Positions 17,105 through 26,447 of a stretch of 64,000 nucleotides of DNA are shown piece by piece. Source of the DNA: Vibrio hyugaensis. GTDB lineage: Bacteria; Pseudomonadota; Gammaproteobacteria; Enterobacterales; Vibrionaceae. Under the pieces are notes generated by a model. It did no database searches. It saw nothing but the letters and a program-made list of their open reading frames with translations, and had not been told where the DNA came from. Each line of letters opens with the position of its first letter. Position 1 is the stretch's first letter. Location: the NCBI RefSeq assembly GCF_002906655.1, contig NZ_CP025795.1, positions 248,001 to 312,000 on the forward strand. The letters run 5' to 3'. Position numbers and translations under genes: made by a program.

Positions 17105-18094
17105 ATGCATATTACTTCTAAAACCCTACTAGCGTTGACCATTTCGGCGATTTCTTCTCATGCGATGGCGCAACTTGATCCAAGTAAAGCACCATCTGAA
17201 AACTTTGATTTGTCCAAATGGAAAATAGTGATACCGATGGAAGACACGAAACCTGAGCGTAAAGGTAAAGTGATGGAAATCTCTAAAACCGAGTTGAATG
17301 AAGGCTACCAACATGCGCCATGGTTTTATACCGATAAAGAGAGTGGTGCAATGGTATTTGCGGCGCCGAATAAAGCGATGACGACACCGAATTCGAGCAA
17401 TGCTCGATCAGAGCTTCATGCTCTAATTTCAGATAATGCGTCGATTGATCCTTATGAACCTGCGAATAATTTTGTTCTTGCTTCGCACCCCGATGCTGAG
17501 CAGTTTGGTGCAATTGGTGGAAAAATGAGTGCGAAGCTCGCCGTCGACCATGTCAGCCAAAGCGGTGACCATCGTCATAATGATTCTTTCTCTGTTGTCA
17601 TTGGGCAGATTCATGCAGGAACGAATGAACCTCTTAAAATCTTTTACCGCAAATTACCAGATCAAGAATATGGGTCGGTTTATTGGAATTATGAAAATAA
17701 CGCATTAGGAGATGATTACCACCGCCGTTTAGATATTTCTCACAACGTTTTCGGCAAAGCCAAAATTCGATTTGGTGAGCCAGAACCTACAGATGGAATC
17801 AAACTCGGAGAGAAGTTCTCTTACGATATCCAAGTCGATGGTGATGTTATGTATCTCGAGTTCACGAAAAACTTGGAGAGCAAAGCGCCTATCACTCGTT
17901 CCTTTGCGATTGACCTAGCGAAAGGACATTACCTCGGTAATAAGTACGACGCTGGATATAAAAATGAATGGTTCTTCTTCAAAGCGGGTGCATACAATCA
18001 ATGCAATACGGGTGTAGTGCGTTGTAAGAACGAAGGGATTGAGGCAGGGGACTATACTCAGGTTAGTTTCTACCAACTCGATCTTGAGCACTAA
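17105..18094 (+). CDS. Secreted alginate lyase, polysaccharide lyase family 7
   Basis: 329 residues with a signal peptide cleaved after AMA (~22). The three PL7 signatures are present: RSEL at 101-104, QIH at 168-170, and FKAGAYNQ at 292-299, containing catalytic-type Arg101, Gln168, His170 and Tyr297. QIH is usually linked with polyguluronate or mixed activity. The enzyme is expected to depolymerise alginate outside the cell or in the periplasm and so feed the PL15 enzyme through the symporter. It lies 64 bp after the PL15 gene; two cysteines near the C-terminus (300, 307) could pair. Confidence 0.92.
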   Translation: MHITSKTLLALTISAISSHAMAQLDPSKAPSENFDLSKWKIVIPMEDTKPERKGKVMEISKTELNEGYQHAPWFYTDKESGAMVFAAPNKAMTTPNSSNARSELHALISDNASIDPYEPANNFVLASHPDAEQFGAIGGKMSAKLAVDHVSQSGDHRHNDSFSVVIGQIHAGTNEPLKIFYRKLPDQEYGSVYWNYENNALGDDYHRRLDISHNVFGKAKIRFGEPEPTDGIKLGEKFSYDIQVDGDVMYLEFTKNLESKAPITRSFAIDLAKGHYLGNKYDAGYKNEWFFFKAGAYNQCNTGVVRCKNEGIEAGDYTQVSFYQLDLEH

Positions 18095-18211
18095 GCAAGA
18101 ACCTTAATATCACGATGTTAAGGTTGTTAAGCCATTGCTCTGTATTGAGGGTAAAAAATCAGCAGCCAGTAATGTCAGTGAAACTAAGGTGACCGATATT
18201 ATGAAAACAGA

Positions 18212-18241
18212 AAGATACCGCCAATTCCGGCGGTATCTTTA
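18212..18241. terminator. Bidirectional terminator between alginate cluster and chitin-binding gene
   Basis: Arm AAAGATACCGCC and its complement GGCGGTATCTTT enclose a 6-base loop. It can terminate the PL7 gene on the + strand and the convergent chitin-binding gene on the - strand. Confidence 0.8.
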
Positions 18242-18274
18242 ATGCTCATTCAGGTTATTTCTATCAGGCTTTGC

Positions 18275-21200
18275 TTACGAGCAACTGCCAACTAACGTCC
18301 AACCTGCGTATGGATCGGCAGGGGTGAGCGTGGAATCTGTCCAACGATCTGCTTTATATAAGTTACCTTGATAAGTGACTTGTTCCCCTGGTTGATATTG
18401 TCTTTGCTCGAACTCTGGAACATCGGCACAAATCCCGTCACCGCCGCTGCTGTTGTCACCAACGACTTTCAGTGTGGTGGAATCTGTGGCACTTAACTCG
18501 CCATCTGAAACATCCAGCGAAATCGAGAAAGTTAAATCAGGATCGGTCACCGGCGCAGTCACAACCAAGGTGTCGCTGTTGGTATCGCCAACAACGGTTA
18601 ACTCTGCTGGAACCGTCCATTGGTAGCTGATCACATCACCATCAGGGTCGGCCGCATCGGCCGTGATTGTCACGCTTTCACCACTGTTGACTTGAAAACT
18701 CGAAGTGAGTGACACGGTTGGAGTGTGGTTGTCGACAGGTGGTTTATCGCCACCATCTCCGCCCCAGATTGAACCATCACAATCGTTACCAACCAAACAA
18801 GCGGGGTTCTGGGCGTAAGCATCAACTTTGTTATCTAGCCAACCATTGTCGGTGCCGTTAGAACCGATGGAAACAACCGCCGTGGTAGAACCTCCACCCC
18901 ACAAGAGTGCAAATACGTTGCTCTTAGGTAAGTTATGCATTGCCACTTGAGACCAATCGTAGCCGTCATCTTTCTCAAGCAGTTCACGTACATTACTTGC
19001 GCCGTTGTAGGTTGCTGAGCTGAGCTGTTTGTCGAGCAGACCAGTACGGATGGTGCTGATGTCCGAACCAATTCGCGCATCACCCATAAAGTAAGATCCG
19101 CCAGAGGCTTCATGTTCAACATTGATTAGGCTATTGCCTTCTTCTTGCGTTGGCATGTGGCCGCCTGGAATTTGCCAAATCATCGCTGGAGACTCAACGC
19201 CGTCACTGATGGTTTTGACATACGATAGATAACGAGTCCAGCTGGTGGCGTTATAAGCGTAATTAGCAATTGCTTCTGAACCAAAACCGTCGCGCTCGTA
19301 TTTATCGAACACAATGTAATCCGGTTTGTAAGCGCCAGTGTAAACATCAAGTGAGTTGACGAAGTTTGCGACTTCTTGTCCTTTGTCACTCGACGGGTCT
19401 TCGGTTTGGTGAATCCAGTTTGCTGAGCCTACCGCCCACAGGTTGATTTGCCAACCGTAGGTAACGTCTTCCGCCAGGCCATTCATGATGAAGTTGAGTG
19501 ACGCAATGTAGCCTTTTAGCGTGTTCTCGAATTCAGGAACCGCAACAGGTGGTTGATAGCCGTAAGTGGTCTTCATGTAGTCCAATGCGCGAGCGAGTTG
19601 AGCATTCACATCTATTGAGCCCGCTTGGTTCAAATCGTCCACATGACTTGGGTTTTTCTGCAATTCACCAAGGAAATCCGGGTTGAGAACGAAAGACATT
19701 GGCGAACTGCCATCGCCCGCAGCGTATTCTTGTGCTGCAATAGCTTGGGTAATAAAGGTCGCGTAGTGCATGTAGAGCAGATCGTTATCGACCAAATCAG
19801 TCCAACTTGCGCCGCCACTTGCGTTCGCCGTGTAAACCACCATGACAGGCAAAACGTGATGACCAGAAAGCTGGGAGGCGCTTTGTGCGTTTGCGTAAGT
19901 ATTGTGCAGTGGTAGTTTGTCTTTTTCTAAAATCACACCCGGATCACCAGACCCACTTAACCCCGCGTATTTGAAAATAGCATTGACTTTGGTTGCGCCA
20001 ATTTCGGTTGTGGTTTGTTCACTGTCATTGGTTACCGTGCCATTTGCTACGTAATCTGGGAAGCCTTTTACTGCAAGGCTCATCGCTTCACGAAACGGTA
20101 GCGTAAGCAACAACGGAGCGTCACCTTGTGGCACTGAGACGGACTCATCACCATCATACGCATAGCGGGTTTCGCCAGCGAATACTGAATCGATTTGGAC
20201 GTCGTATTCGCCTGGCTTAACGTCATCAGGCAAGGTAAATGACGAGCTTGCGATCTCATAGCTGTAGCGGCTTGAGCCATCTTTCGCGACAAGGTTCAGT
20301 AAGATTGGCATTGCTTCTTGAGGTAAGTCGACAAGACTAGTTTGTACTGTGCGGAAACCATCAGTCGCGATTGGGTTTTCAACAATGTTTGTGGTTATTT
20401 TTGTGGTAGTGTCCTTGTTCACTAATACATCGAGATTGTCGCTCGGTTGGTAAAGCACGTTGTTCACCGTAATTGGTGAGTATGAGAGGTCGTATTTGTG
20501 GTCATCAAGTAATTTGTTGATGTCTAGCTCGGCTCCAAATGGCACCACAAGGTTGCGTTCAATCTCATCGCTGCCCGCCATACGGACGGTCGCATCTGTG
20601 GTTAGGCTGCCAGAAACATCGTCAAGAGCAGGCATTGTTAGTGCTAGTGTCGCGTAATACACAAAAGCATCATACTGGACATCAACACTTGGCTGCGTGG
20701 CATCGCTGTCTACCGTCACCGTTGACGTCGGCGAGGATGCATTCGCAATCCCCATTTCGCTAGACACATCCTGCGCGGTGACTTGGTATTCGCCATCTTT
20801 TAGGTGGTCAAGAACAAAGCTACCTCCCCACGGTACAGACACGGTTTCACTGTAGTTTTCGCTTTCAACCAAAACGGAAGCCGCAGTTAGACTGGTGTGT
20901 GGAGCATTTGGTGCTTGGAGGGTTATTTTGCCCTGAAGGGCAGGGTCGTTCTTGATGATGACCTTCTCAACATGAACATCACTCTGGTCGATAAAGTCGC
21001 CATTGGTCGCGTTTAGGCCGAAGAAAAGTTGAGCCGTTTGACCGTCGTTTAATAGTTGTGACGTACTATCGTGAGTAAATACAAACGTATTAGGTGCTGG
21101 GCTACTGACATTAAAAGGTGCGCCCCATGAGCTGTTAACCGTCGCGTCTTTGTCCGAACTTACCCAAATTTCAGCGTCAGCCAAGTCTAATTGTTGACCT

Positions 21201-21397
21201 GAAACATTCTTCAAATCGACCTGTGCTTGTGAGTACCATTCGCCAACTTGTGGGACCGTTAACGTTGTGGATACCGATTCGCTTTGAGCTGCTATTGCGA
21301 TGCTGTCTTGTGTCGCCCCAAGTACGTATGTCGGCAATAACAATTGGGAGCTCATCAACGCTGCCGTTACCATTAAACTGATTGTTTTCTTTTTCAT
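18275..21397 (-). CDS. Secreted multidomain chitin-binding protein, chitinase-like
   Basis: 1040 residues from ATG 21397 (GAGGATT upstream). Signal peptide MKKKTISLMVTAALMSSQ followed by a cleavage region near TYVLGA. Domains in order: a CBM2-like beta-sandwich (~30-155; GEWYSQAQVDLKNVSG, AEIWVSSD), two Ig/CNA-B-like modules (~160-430), a central ~350-residue domain of probable TIM-barrel type (ATKVNAIFKYAGLSGSGD, SFVLNPDFLGELQKN, YGWQINLWAVGS, PDYIVFDKYERDGF, PAMIWQIPGGHMP), a PKD/cadherin-like module (~890-980) and a C-terminal CBM5/12 chitin-binding module with paired Trp (DRWTDSTLTPADPYAGW). No GH18 DxxDxDxE motif was found. Chitin or related glycan hydrolysis is likely but the catalytic family is unassigned. 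Confidence 0.75.
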   Translation of the reverse strand: MKKKTISLMVTAALMSSQLLLPTYVLGATQDSIAIAAQSESVSTTLTVPQVGEWYSQAQVDLKNVSGQQLDLADAEIWVSSDKDATVNSSWGAPFNVSSPAPNTFVFTHDSTSQLLNDGQTAQLFFGLNATNGDFIDQSDVHVEKVIIKNDPALQGKITLQAPNAPHTSLTAASVLVESENYSETVSVPWGGSFVLDHLKDGEYQVTAQDVSSEMGIANASSPTSTVTVDSDATQPSVDVQYDAFVYYATLALTMPALDDVSGSLTTDATVRMAGSDEIERNLVVPFGAELDINKLLDDHKYDLSYSPITVNNVLYQPSDNLDVLVNKDTTTKITTNIVENPIATDGFRTVQTSLVDLPQEAMPILLNLVAKDGSSRYSYEIASSSFTLPDDVKPGEYDVQIDSVFAGETRYAYDGDESVSVPQGDAPLLLTLPFREAMSLAVKGFPDYVANGTVTNDSEQTTTEIGATKVNAIFKYAGLSGSGDPGVILEKDKLPLHNTYANAQSASQLSGHHVLPVMVVYTANASGGASWTDLVDNDLLYMHYATFITQAIAAQEYAAGDGSSPMSFVLNPDFLGELQKNPSHVDDLNQAGSIDVNAQLARALDYMKTTYGYQPPVAVPEFENTLKGYIASLNFIMNGLAEDVTYGWQINLWAVGSANWIHQTEDPSSDKGQEVANFVNSLDVYTGAYKPDYIVFDKYERDGFGSEAIANYAYNATSWTRYLSYVKTISDGVESPAMIWQIPGGHMPTQEEGNSLINVEHEASGGSYFMGDARIGSDISTIRTGLLDKQLSSATYNGASNVRELLEKDDGYDWSQVAMHNLPKSNVFALLWGGGSTTAVVSIGSNGTDNGWLDNKVDAYAQNPACLVGNDCDGSIWGGDGGDKPPVDNHTPTVSLTSSFQVNSGESVTITADAADPDGDVISYQWTVPAELTVVGDTNSDTLVVTAPVTDPDLTFSISLDVSDGELSATDSTTLKVVGDNSSGGDGICADVPEFEQRQYQPGEQVTYQGNLYKADRWTDSTLTPADPYAGWTLVGSCS

Positions 21398-21946
21398 GAT
21401 TGAATCCTCGTCACTCACGCATAAAACGCTAAGTGACTGTCCATGTTGCGTTTTTATTGGTGGGGGATTTCCGGCGGGAGCTTTCAGAACTCAGCAAACA
21501 ATGCGAAGAAAATAGCAACTCCGTTATCAAACCACTGCCGAAATCACCATTATTTTTTGCTTACATTTAGTTACAAATAAAAGCAAATCACTCAAAAATG
21601 GAATACGTATTCAGAAAAAAAACATCGTATGCATCTAGATGTTTATGGGCGGTTAATTTATTGATTTGAGTGAATATTGATTTCAATTATTGATTTCTAG
21701 AGTATTTGCTTGAGTTATGGTGTTGGTTGGGAGTGAAGGCATTCGTTAAGTGAATAAAATGGATTGCTAATACGAATAAAAATAAGCGTTTTAGGACAGA
21801 TTTCATTGTGGCCTGCGGAAGGGAGGGAGATAAAAATGAAGGGACCAAAGTGGTGAATAGCCCCCAATATTTTTACGCTCCTTTGAAGATGTCCTAGTGA
21901 ATCATTACACTAGGACATCATTTGTAAGCAGAATTGGGCGTGATAT
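21398..21946. other. Long AT-rich intergenic region
   Basis: 549 bp between the chitin-binding gene and the end of the DUF1254 gene. It must hold the promoter of the chitin-binding gene on the - strand. The AT-rich part (~21530-21800) shows no coding frame. The only clear structure is the hairpin at 21888-21919. Confidence 0.5.
21888..21919. terminator. Perfect 12-bp hairpin after the DUF1254 gene
   Basis: GATGTCCTAGTG and its exact complement surround an 8-base loop. Only a weak T-rich tail follows on either strand, so termination is likely but not certain. Confidence 0.55.
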
Positions 21947-23320
21947 TTACTCTGTCACAGGGACAAAAGGTGGCTGCTTCCAGCTATCGCGAATGTTGTC
22001 TTTAGGGCCGTAGGTTCTTAAAACCATCCAGAAAGGCCCGTTAGGAGCGGGTAACCAATTGCTTTCTTTATCTTTCCCCGGTGATTTTTTAGAGACGTAT
22101 ATAGTGACTGAGCCATCTTCGTTTTCTTTTAGGCCCGGCGTTGAGCTGCCGATTGAGTAACGATCTATAGGGTTATCAACTAACCAACGCTCAGGTAGTC
22201 GGTACATAGTATAAGACCAAAAGTATTTAATTGGTGGAAGCTGCCCTGCCTCAAAAGTGACCGTGTAGTCATGTTTGCTGCCATCCGTAAGATCACCATT
22301 AATATCCCGAACTTCGGTAAAATAAACAGATTGCTGTGTTGTATTTCCAAAAATACCCACGTAAACGCCAAGAGCTCGGTTAAGATAGTCGGTACTTATT
22401 GTCTCACGATTATTGAAGAAAAGTGCGGGGTCGAAGGATTGCTCTGAGCGTTGCTCTAGCTCTTTGCGAGCATCTGCAATACCCGCTTCAATCGCTTTGA
22501 GTGTTTCTGGATCTACGTTTTTAGCTTCCCATTGTTTGTTGGCTTCGATACCTAGACTAGAGAGCTTTTTATACATAGCTTTATCTTCATCGTGTGGGGA
22601 AGTAAATTTAAGTAAAAAGCTTGCGTATTCAAAGAACTTCACAGAAGTCTCATCACCTTCAGTCCATTTAGGCCACGTGATTGGTATCGCTGCAGCTCGC
22701 GCTTTTTGACCAAGAAACTCACTCAAAGGTTGAAGTTTATATTGGCTTTGAATCTCTTTAACTCGTTTTATGTCTTCTTTTCCACCAAGGACTTGCGTTC
22801 GAGTTAGAGTGCCTAAAAAGTCGCTTTCCCCTCGAATTACACGTTTTATTCCTTTAGGTGTTTCCCCTTTCCAAGAAGGAGAGGCGAGTAGATACGAATA
22901 CCCACTATTTCCATCAATAACAGAACCAGCATTATCTAACACGTAACCCCAAAGGTCATCCCATTGACTGGTATAGAAACGTTCATCTTCGATTTTTGGC
23001 GTTGTCAGCACCCAAGGTTCAGAGCGTACATCAACCCACGCGTAAGAGTATGGAGTGTCATTGTTTGGGGTAACAATATCGGTATCTTTTGGAGAGGACA
23101 AATCAAGGTGTAGCCATTGACCGAAACTTCCATTTTCGATCGCTTGTGCATACATTGTTCGATAATTCATGACTAGGGGAAAGGTGAAAATATAAGCCTC
23201 TTTGGCATTTTCTTGGATCGTTTTGTTATCTATAGATGATTGTGCATAGGTAGGTGATGCTATGCCGAAAAAAAGGCAAAGTGGCACCATCCACTTACCA
23301 ATATTTAAGAGTAAACTCAT
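21947..23320 (-). CDS. DUF1254/DUF1214 envelope protein
   Basis: 457 residues with a signal peptide (MVPLCLFFGIASPTYAQ). The N-terminal ~130 residues (EAYIFTFPLVMNYRTMYAQ, NDTPYSYAWVDVRSEPWVL) are DUF1254 and the last ~110 (YFWSYTMYRLPERWLVDNP, NWLPAPNGPFWMVLRTYGP) are DUF1214, the usual fused pair. The family is exported and widespread but without agreed function. The gene is monocistronic between a long AT-rich gap and the repeat at 23506-23788. AAGGA precedes the ATG. Confidence 0.85.
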   Translation of the reverse strand: MSLLLNIGKWMVPLCLFFGIASPTYAQSSIDNKTIQENAKEAYIFTFPLVMNYRTMYAQAIENGSFGQWLHLDLSSPKDTDIVTPNNDTPYSYAWVDVRSEPWVLTTPKIEDERFYTSQWDDLWGYVLDNAGSVIDGNSGYSYLLASPSWKGETPKGIKRVIRGESDFLGTLTRTQVLGGKEDIKRVKEIQSQYKLQPLSEFLGQKARAAAIPITWPKWTEGDETSVKFFEYASFLLKFTSPHDEDKAMYKKLSSLGIEANKQWEAKNVDPETLKAIEAGIADARKELEQRSEQSFDPALFFNNRETISTDYLNRALGVYVGIFGNTTQQSVYFTEVRDINGDLTDGSKHDYTVTFEAGQLPPIKYFWSYTMYRLPERWLVDNPIDRYSIGSSTPGLKENEDGSVTIYVSKKSPGKDKESNWLPAPNGPFWMVLRTYGPKDNIRDSWKQPPFVPVTE

Positions 23321-23805
23321 AACAAATCATTCCTTAATATTAAGTATATTGAGAGATAGCCCTCATAGCTTTACACGACAATAATGAGTGTTTTTATGAA
23401 CGAGAACGCCATCAAAGGATAGCTGAAATTTATCGACTCTTCGGATTTGAAAGAAATGAATTTAAGGTATTTAGATAATTACCAAATGGAATTAAGAGGA
23501 CTTGTTATACCCAAGTAACCCCGAGATACTTGGTTCAGCGAGAATGACTTGGTTTGCAGACGCGGCGAGTATTTGAAGATCTAGTGGTTCTAAATCAAAA
23601 ATTGGCAACAAAGTATGCGAGCCAAGACCACTCGCCCTTTGGGAGCTTGTCACTGAGCCGCGTTCTTCGTTAAATAAATAGTGTTGTCAAACATCTTGGA
23701 AAGAGCTGGCCTTTATACTGTGCTGTTTTCCTTGAACTGAATCAGTGGCAAAGCGCTGGACCCTGCATCTTGAAGTCACTTGGGTATATAGGTGCGATAT
23801 TTAGT
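23321..23805. other. Intergenic region holding a MITE-like repeat
   Basis: 485 bp without a gene. The left ~185 bp should contain the DUF1254 promoter; the rest is the repeat described separately. Confidence 0.6.
23506..23788. repeat. Vibrio intergenic repeat with inverted ends (MITE-like)
   Basis: About 283 bp. The left end TATACCCAAGTAACCCCGAG matches the complement of the right end (TATACCCAAGTGACTTCAAG on the other strand), with 19 of 24 terminal bases identical. No coding frame lies inside. Sequences with these ends (CTTGAAGTCACTTGGGTATA) recur in intergenic regions of many Vibrio genomes as I recall them, so it is probably a non-autonomous repeat family. Only one copy is present in this window. 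Confidence 0.65.
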
Positions 23806-24192
23806 TTAGGCTAGATAAAATTTACTGTCGTTGAACACATCACGTTCACGAGGATCGTTTGATAGAAACATCCACATCTCTTTCATACTTTGTTCGAAGA
23901 ATTCCTCTTCAAATACCACCATCGAACAATGCTCACCCAGCCCATCAACGAAAGGCTCTAGCGTTTCAAAGCCAATCTCCTCGATGTCTTTAATATCGAG
24001 GAAATACAGCTTCTTATCGGTTCTTTGCTCGCTTTCTGTGGGTAATTCGCCTTTACCAAGTGCAAAGAAGTTAAGCTCAACGGTTAAACCCGTACGGTTT
24101 TGTTTGAGATCGTAAACCTCTTCGGTTTGCGCCATCACGTTGTAGTTCAAATCATCAAAGTAGGTCAGCGTGTCTTGCTTCATTGGGTGCAT
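23806..24192 (-). CDS. Conserved hypothetical protein upstream-coupled to U32 peptidase
   Basis: 128 residues, acidic, no signal peptide or membrane segment (TYFDDLNYNVMAQTEEVYDL; KLYFLDIKDIEEIGFETLEP; VVFEEEFFEQSMKEMWMFLS). I do not recognise a family. ATG 24192 has GGAAG at close spacing; an alternative ATG lies at 24183. It follows the U32 peptidase gene by 42 bp on the same strand, so the two are likely co-transcribed and the protein may act with the U32 enzyme. Confidence 0.65.
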   Translation of the reverse strand: MHPMKQDTLTYFDDLNYNVMAQTEEVYDLKQNRTGLTVELNFFALGKGELPTESEQRTDKKLYFLDIKDIEEIGFETLEPFVDGLGEHCSMVVFEEEFFEQSMKEMWMFLSNDPRERDVFNDSKFYLA

Positions 24193-24234
24193 AAGTCTTC
24201 CATAAATTTTGCAGTTGAATTTGATGAGCTTCGC

Positions 24235-26226
24235 TTACAAGCCTTTCAAGTATTGAGCGTTTGCCGTCGGGTGAATCGCGGTATTAAGTGCTTCAACATG
24301 CTGCTCATTGTGTTCATTAAGCAGAGCGGTAAAGGCATCGATCAATTCAGGTTTGGTCATCGTGACTTTAGTTTCTGTCTGGATGTCGCGTAGGTCGATC
24401 AACACGTCAGTTAACAGCTGCGGCAAATCTTGCAGCACTTGTAGGTTCAACACGTTGTGCTCGCTGTAGATCGAGTTGTGACTGCCTTTTTGCTTTTGCA
24501 CTACGTATGGGTTGTCTTTCAAGTTGATGATTGAAGTACGTTTGTCACAACGCTTCAAACAGCCTTTATTCACCTTAATTTTGCGACAACCCTCGGTTTG
24601 TTGGAACAAACACTGGCGACTGGTCAGCAGAGTGTTCGGGTGGTAAATGCTGTAGTAGCTGCGCATGTTGTGCGGGCGCTTAATGTGGCGCATCTGCTTC
24701 ATGTTCAGCTCGTTAGAGATAAACGCACCGCTTGCGGCGAACTCTTCTTGCAAACATTTGAACGAGTAGGAGTTCACCGTGTTCATCTGCGGACCTGCAA
24801 CCCAACCTAAACCTAGCGTTTGAGCCAAAATGCCCACACCAGAGTTATTGGTGATTGATAATTCTGGTTTCACTGCTTCTAAGAATGCACGTGCGGCTTG
24901 GTAATCGTCACCAATCAAAATCGTGGGGAACCAAGGTTTCAATCTTGGGTTTGCTTGGAACAACTCGATCATCGCATTCAGCTCACCCGCCAATCCCATT
25001 GGTAGCTGGAAATACACATCGACATTGCTGTCTTCGCATAGTGCGGTGTCTTCTACTGATGAAATCAGTACGGATAGCTTCGGAGCGCCTTCACGCATAT
25101 CTGGTTGAGGCAGCGTCGGTAAAGTCGGTACATCAATCGCGCCTTTTAGGCTGCTGCCAGAGGCTTGCGTTGAAGTCACATCAAAATCTTGAGTCTTCTC
25201 TGCAACCTTCTCAATGATTGCGGTTTTGTCGTCGTAGAGCTTCTTCTTCACGCCTTGCACATCATCGGCGGATTCGCATTTGTAGATCTTCGAGAAGTGT
25301 TTTACGGCGTGATCGCGAGGGTTGTCGATGTACATCGCTTTGCCGAAATCGCCTTGCAAAAACGCATTAGAGAAATCGCGGTTAAATACGGTGTACAACT
25401 CTATGGTGTCGTTCGACAGTTCTATGCCGTCACACAAGCGGTCAATCTGTTTACGCCAGTTATCGACCACGGTGTACACGTAGTGAGATTTCTTAATGCG
25501 ACCTTCCACTTTCAAGGAGTACACCCCAGCATCAGCAAGTGCTTCTAAATCGCCAAATGCAGAGTTGTCTTTCATGTTCAGTGGGTAGTTGTTGCCGGTT
25601 TTGGTGGTTTCGTATTGTTCACGACAAGGTTGGCTGCAGCGACCACGGTTACCCGATGCGCCATTGCGTGCCGAGCTGATGTAGCAAATGCCTGAAAAGC
25701 CAATGCAGTAAGAGCCGTGAACGAATACTTCCATCATCACGTCATGTTCGCGACCAAATTGAGCCAGATGCTTGATCTCGTTGATGTTCAATTCACGAGA
25801 GAGGTTTACGCGGCTAGCCGTTAGCTGATTTAGGAACAAGATTTGCCCTTCATTGTGTGTATTCAATTGTGTTGAAGCATGCACATCTAAATCAGGAAAA
25901 TGGTTCTTCAGAATGTAGGCAAGGCCAAGGTCTTGAACGATCACGCCGTCGATGGCAGTGGTGTTCAATTGGCTAAGTAAGCGAACAATAGCGGGGATTT
26001 CACTCTCCAGAATCAACACGTTCAGAGTCAGGAAGATCTTACAGTTGTGTTGATGCGCTAGCATGAGTACGCCATTTAAGTTATCTAACGTTAAGTTGGT
26101 CGCTCGGTTTCGTGCATTAAAGCGGTCAAGTCCGCAGTAAATAGCGTCAGCATCCGCAGCAATGGCCGCTTTGATGGAATCTAAATCGCCGCCCGGGGCT
26201 AATAACTCAAATTGATCGCGTGTCAC
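24235..26226 (-). CDS. U32-family peptidase-like protein (RlhA/YdcP relative)
   Basis: 663 residues. The N-terminal ~300 residues form the U32 core: FELLAPGGDLDSIKAAIAAD, ADAIYCGLDRFNARN, HASTQLNTHNE, then the Cys-rich signature EVFVHGSYCIGFSGICYISS and GNRGRCSQPCREQY. Further C-terminal cysteines (TEGCRKIKVNKGCLKRCDKR) may complete a metal or Fe-S site. E. coli RlhA, a relative, hydroxylates C2501 of 23S rRNA; others (TrhP, UbiU/V) modify tRNA or ubiquinone, so RNA modification is more likely than proteolysis. The start is GTG at 26226. Exact ortholog not fixed. Confidence 0.8.
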   Translation of the reverse strand: MTRDQFELLAPGGDLDSIKAAIAADADAIYCGLDRFNARNRATNLTLDNLNGVLMLAHQHNCKIFLTLNVLILESEIPAIVRLLSQLNTTAIDGVIVQDLGLAYILKNHFPDLDVHASTQLNTHNEGQILFLNQLTASRVNLSRELNINEIKHLAQFGREHDVMMEVFVHGSYCIGFSGICYISSARNGASGNRGRCSQPCREQYETTKTGNNYPLNMKDNSAFGDLEALADAGVYSLKVEGRIKKSHYVYTVVDNWRKQIDRLCDGIELSNDTIELYTVFNRDFSNAFLQGDFGKAMYIDNPRDHAVKHFSKIYKCESADDVQGVKKKLYDDKTAIIEKVAEKTQDFDVTSTQASGSSLKGAIDVPTLPTLPQPDMREGAPKLSVLISSVEDTALCEDSNVDVYFQLPMGLAGELNAMIELFQANPRLKPWFPTILIGDDYQAARAFLEAVKPELSITNNSGVGILAQTLGLGWVAGPQMNTVNSYSFKCLQEEFAASGAFISNELNMKQMRHIKRPHNMRSYYSIYHPNTLLTSRQCLFQQTEGCRKIKVNKGCLKRCDKRTSIINLKDNPYVVQKQKGSHNSIYSEHNVLNLQVLQDLPQLLTDVLIDLRDIQTETKVTMTKPELIDAFTALLNEHNEQHVEALNTAIHPTANAQYLKGL

Positions 26227-26447
26227 TCGTTTACTCTTACTCAGCTATAAAATAAGCACGTATTCTACGGGGTTCAAAAGTGTGAGCTAGCGCTAGTTAA
26301 CGCTTTATTAATCTGAATCAATTATTCGTTGTGCTCGGGTCTATTGTTAATGAGGAAAACCGAAATTCAGACATGAGAAGTTCGCGACTCATCACCTTGG
26401 CTTCTATAGTTTTTGGGTACTCAATAGGAAGAATAAGGAATGAGCAA

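Noticed and set aside
18275..21397. GH18 chitinase call
   Set aside because: No DxxDxDxE motif visible; only chitin-binding modules support a chitin link.
24235..26226. Naming the U32 gene rlhA
   Set aside because: The sequence differs from E. coli RlhA as I remember it outside the Cys motifs, and several U32 paralogues exist.
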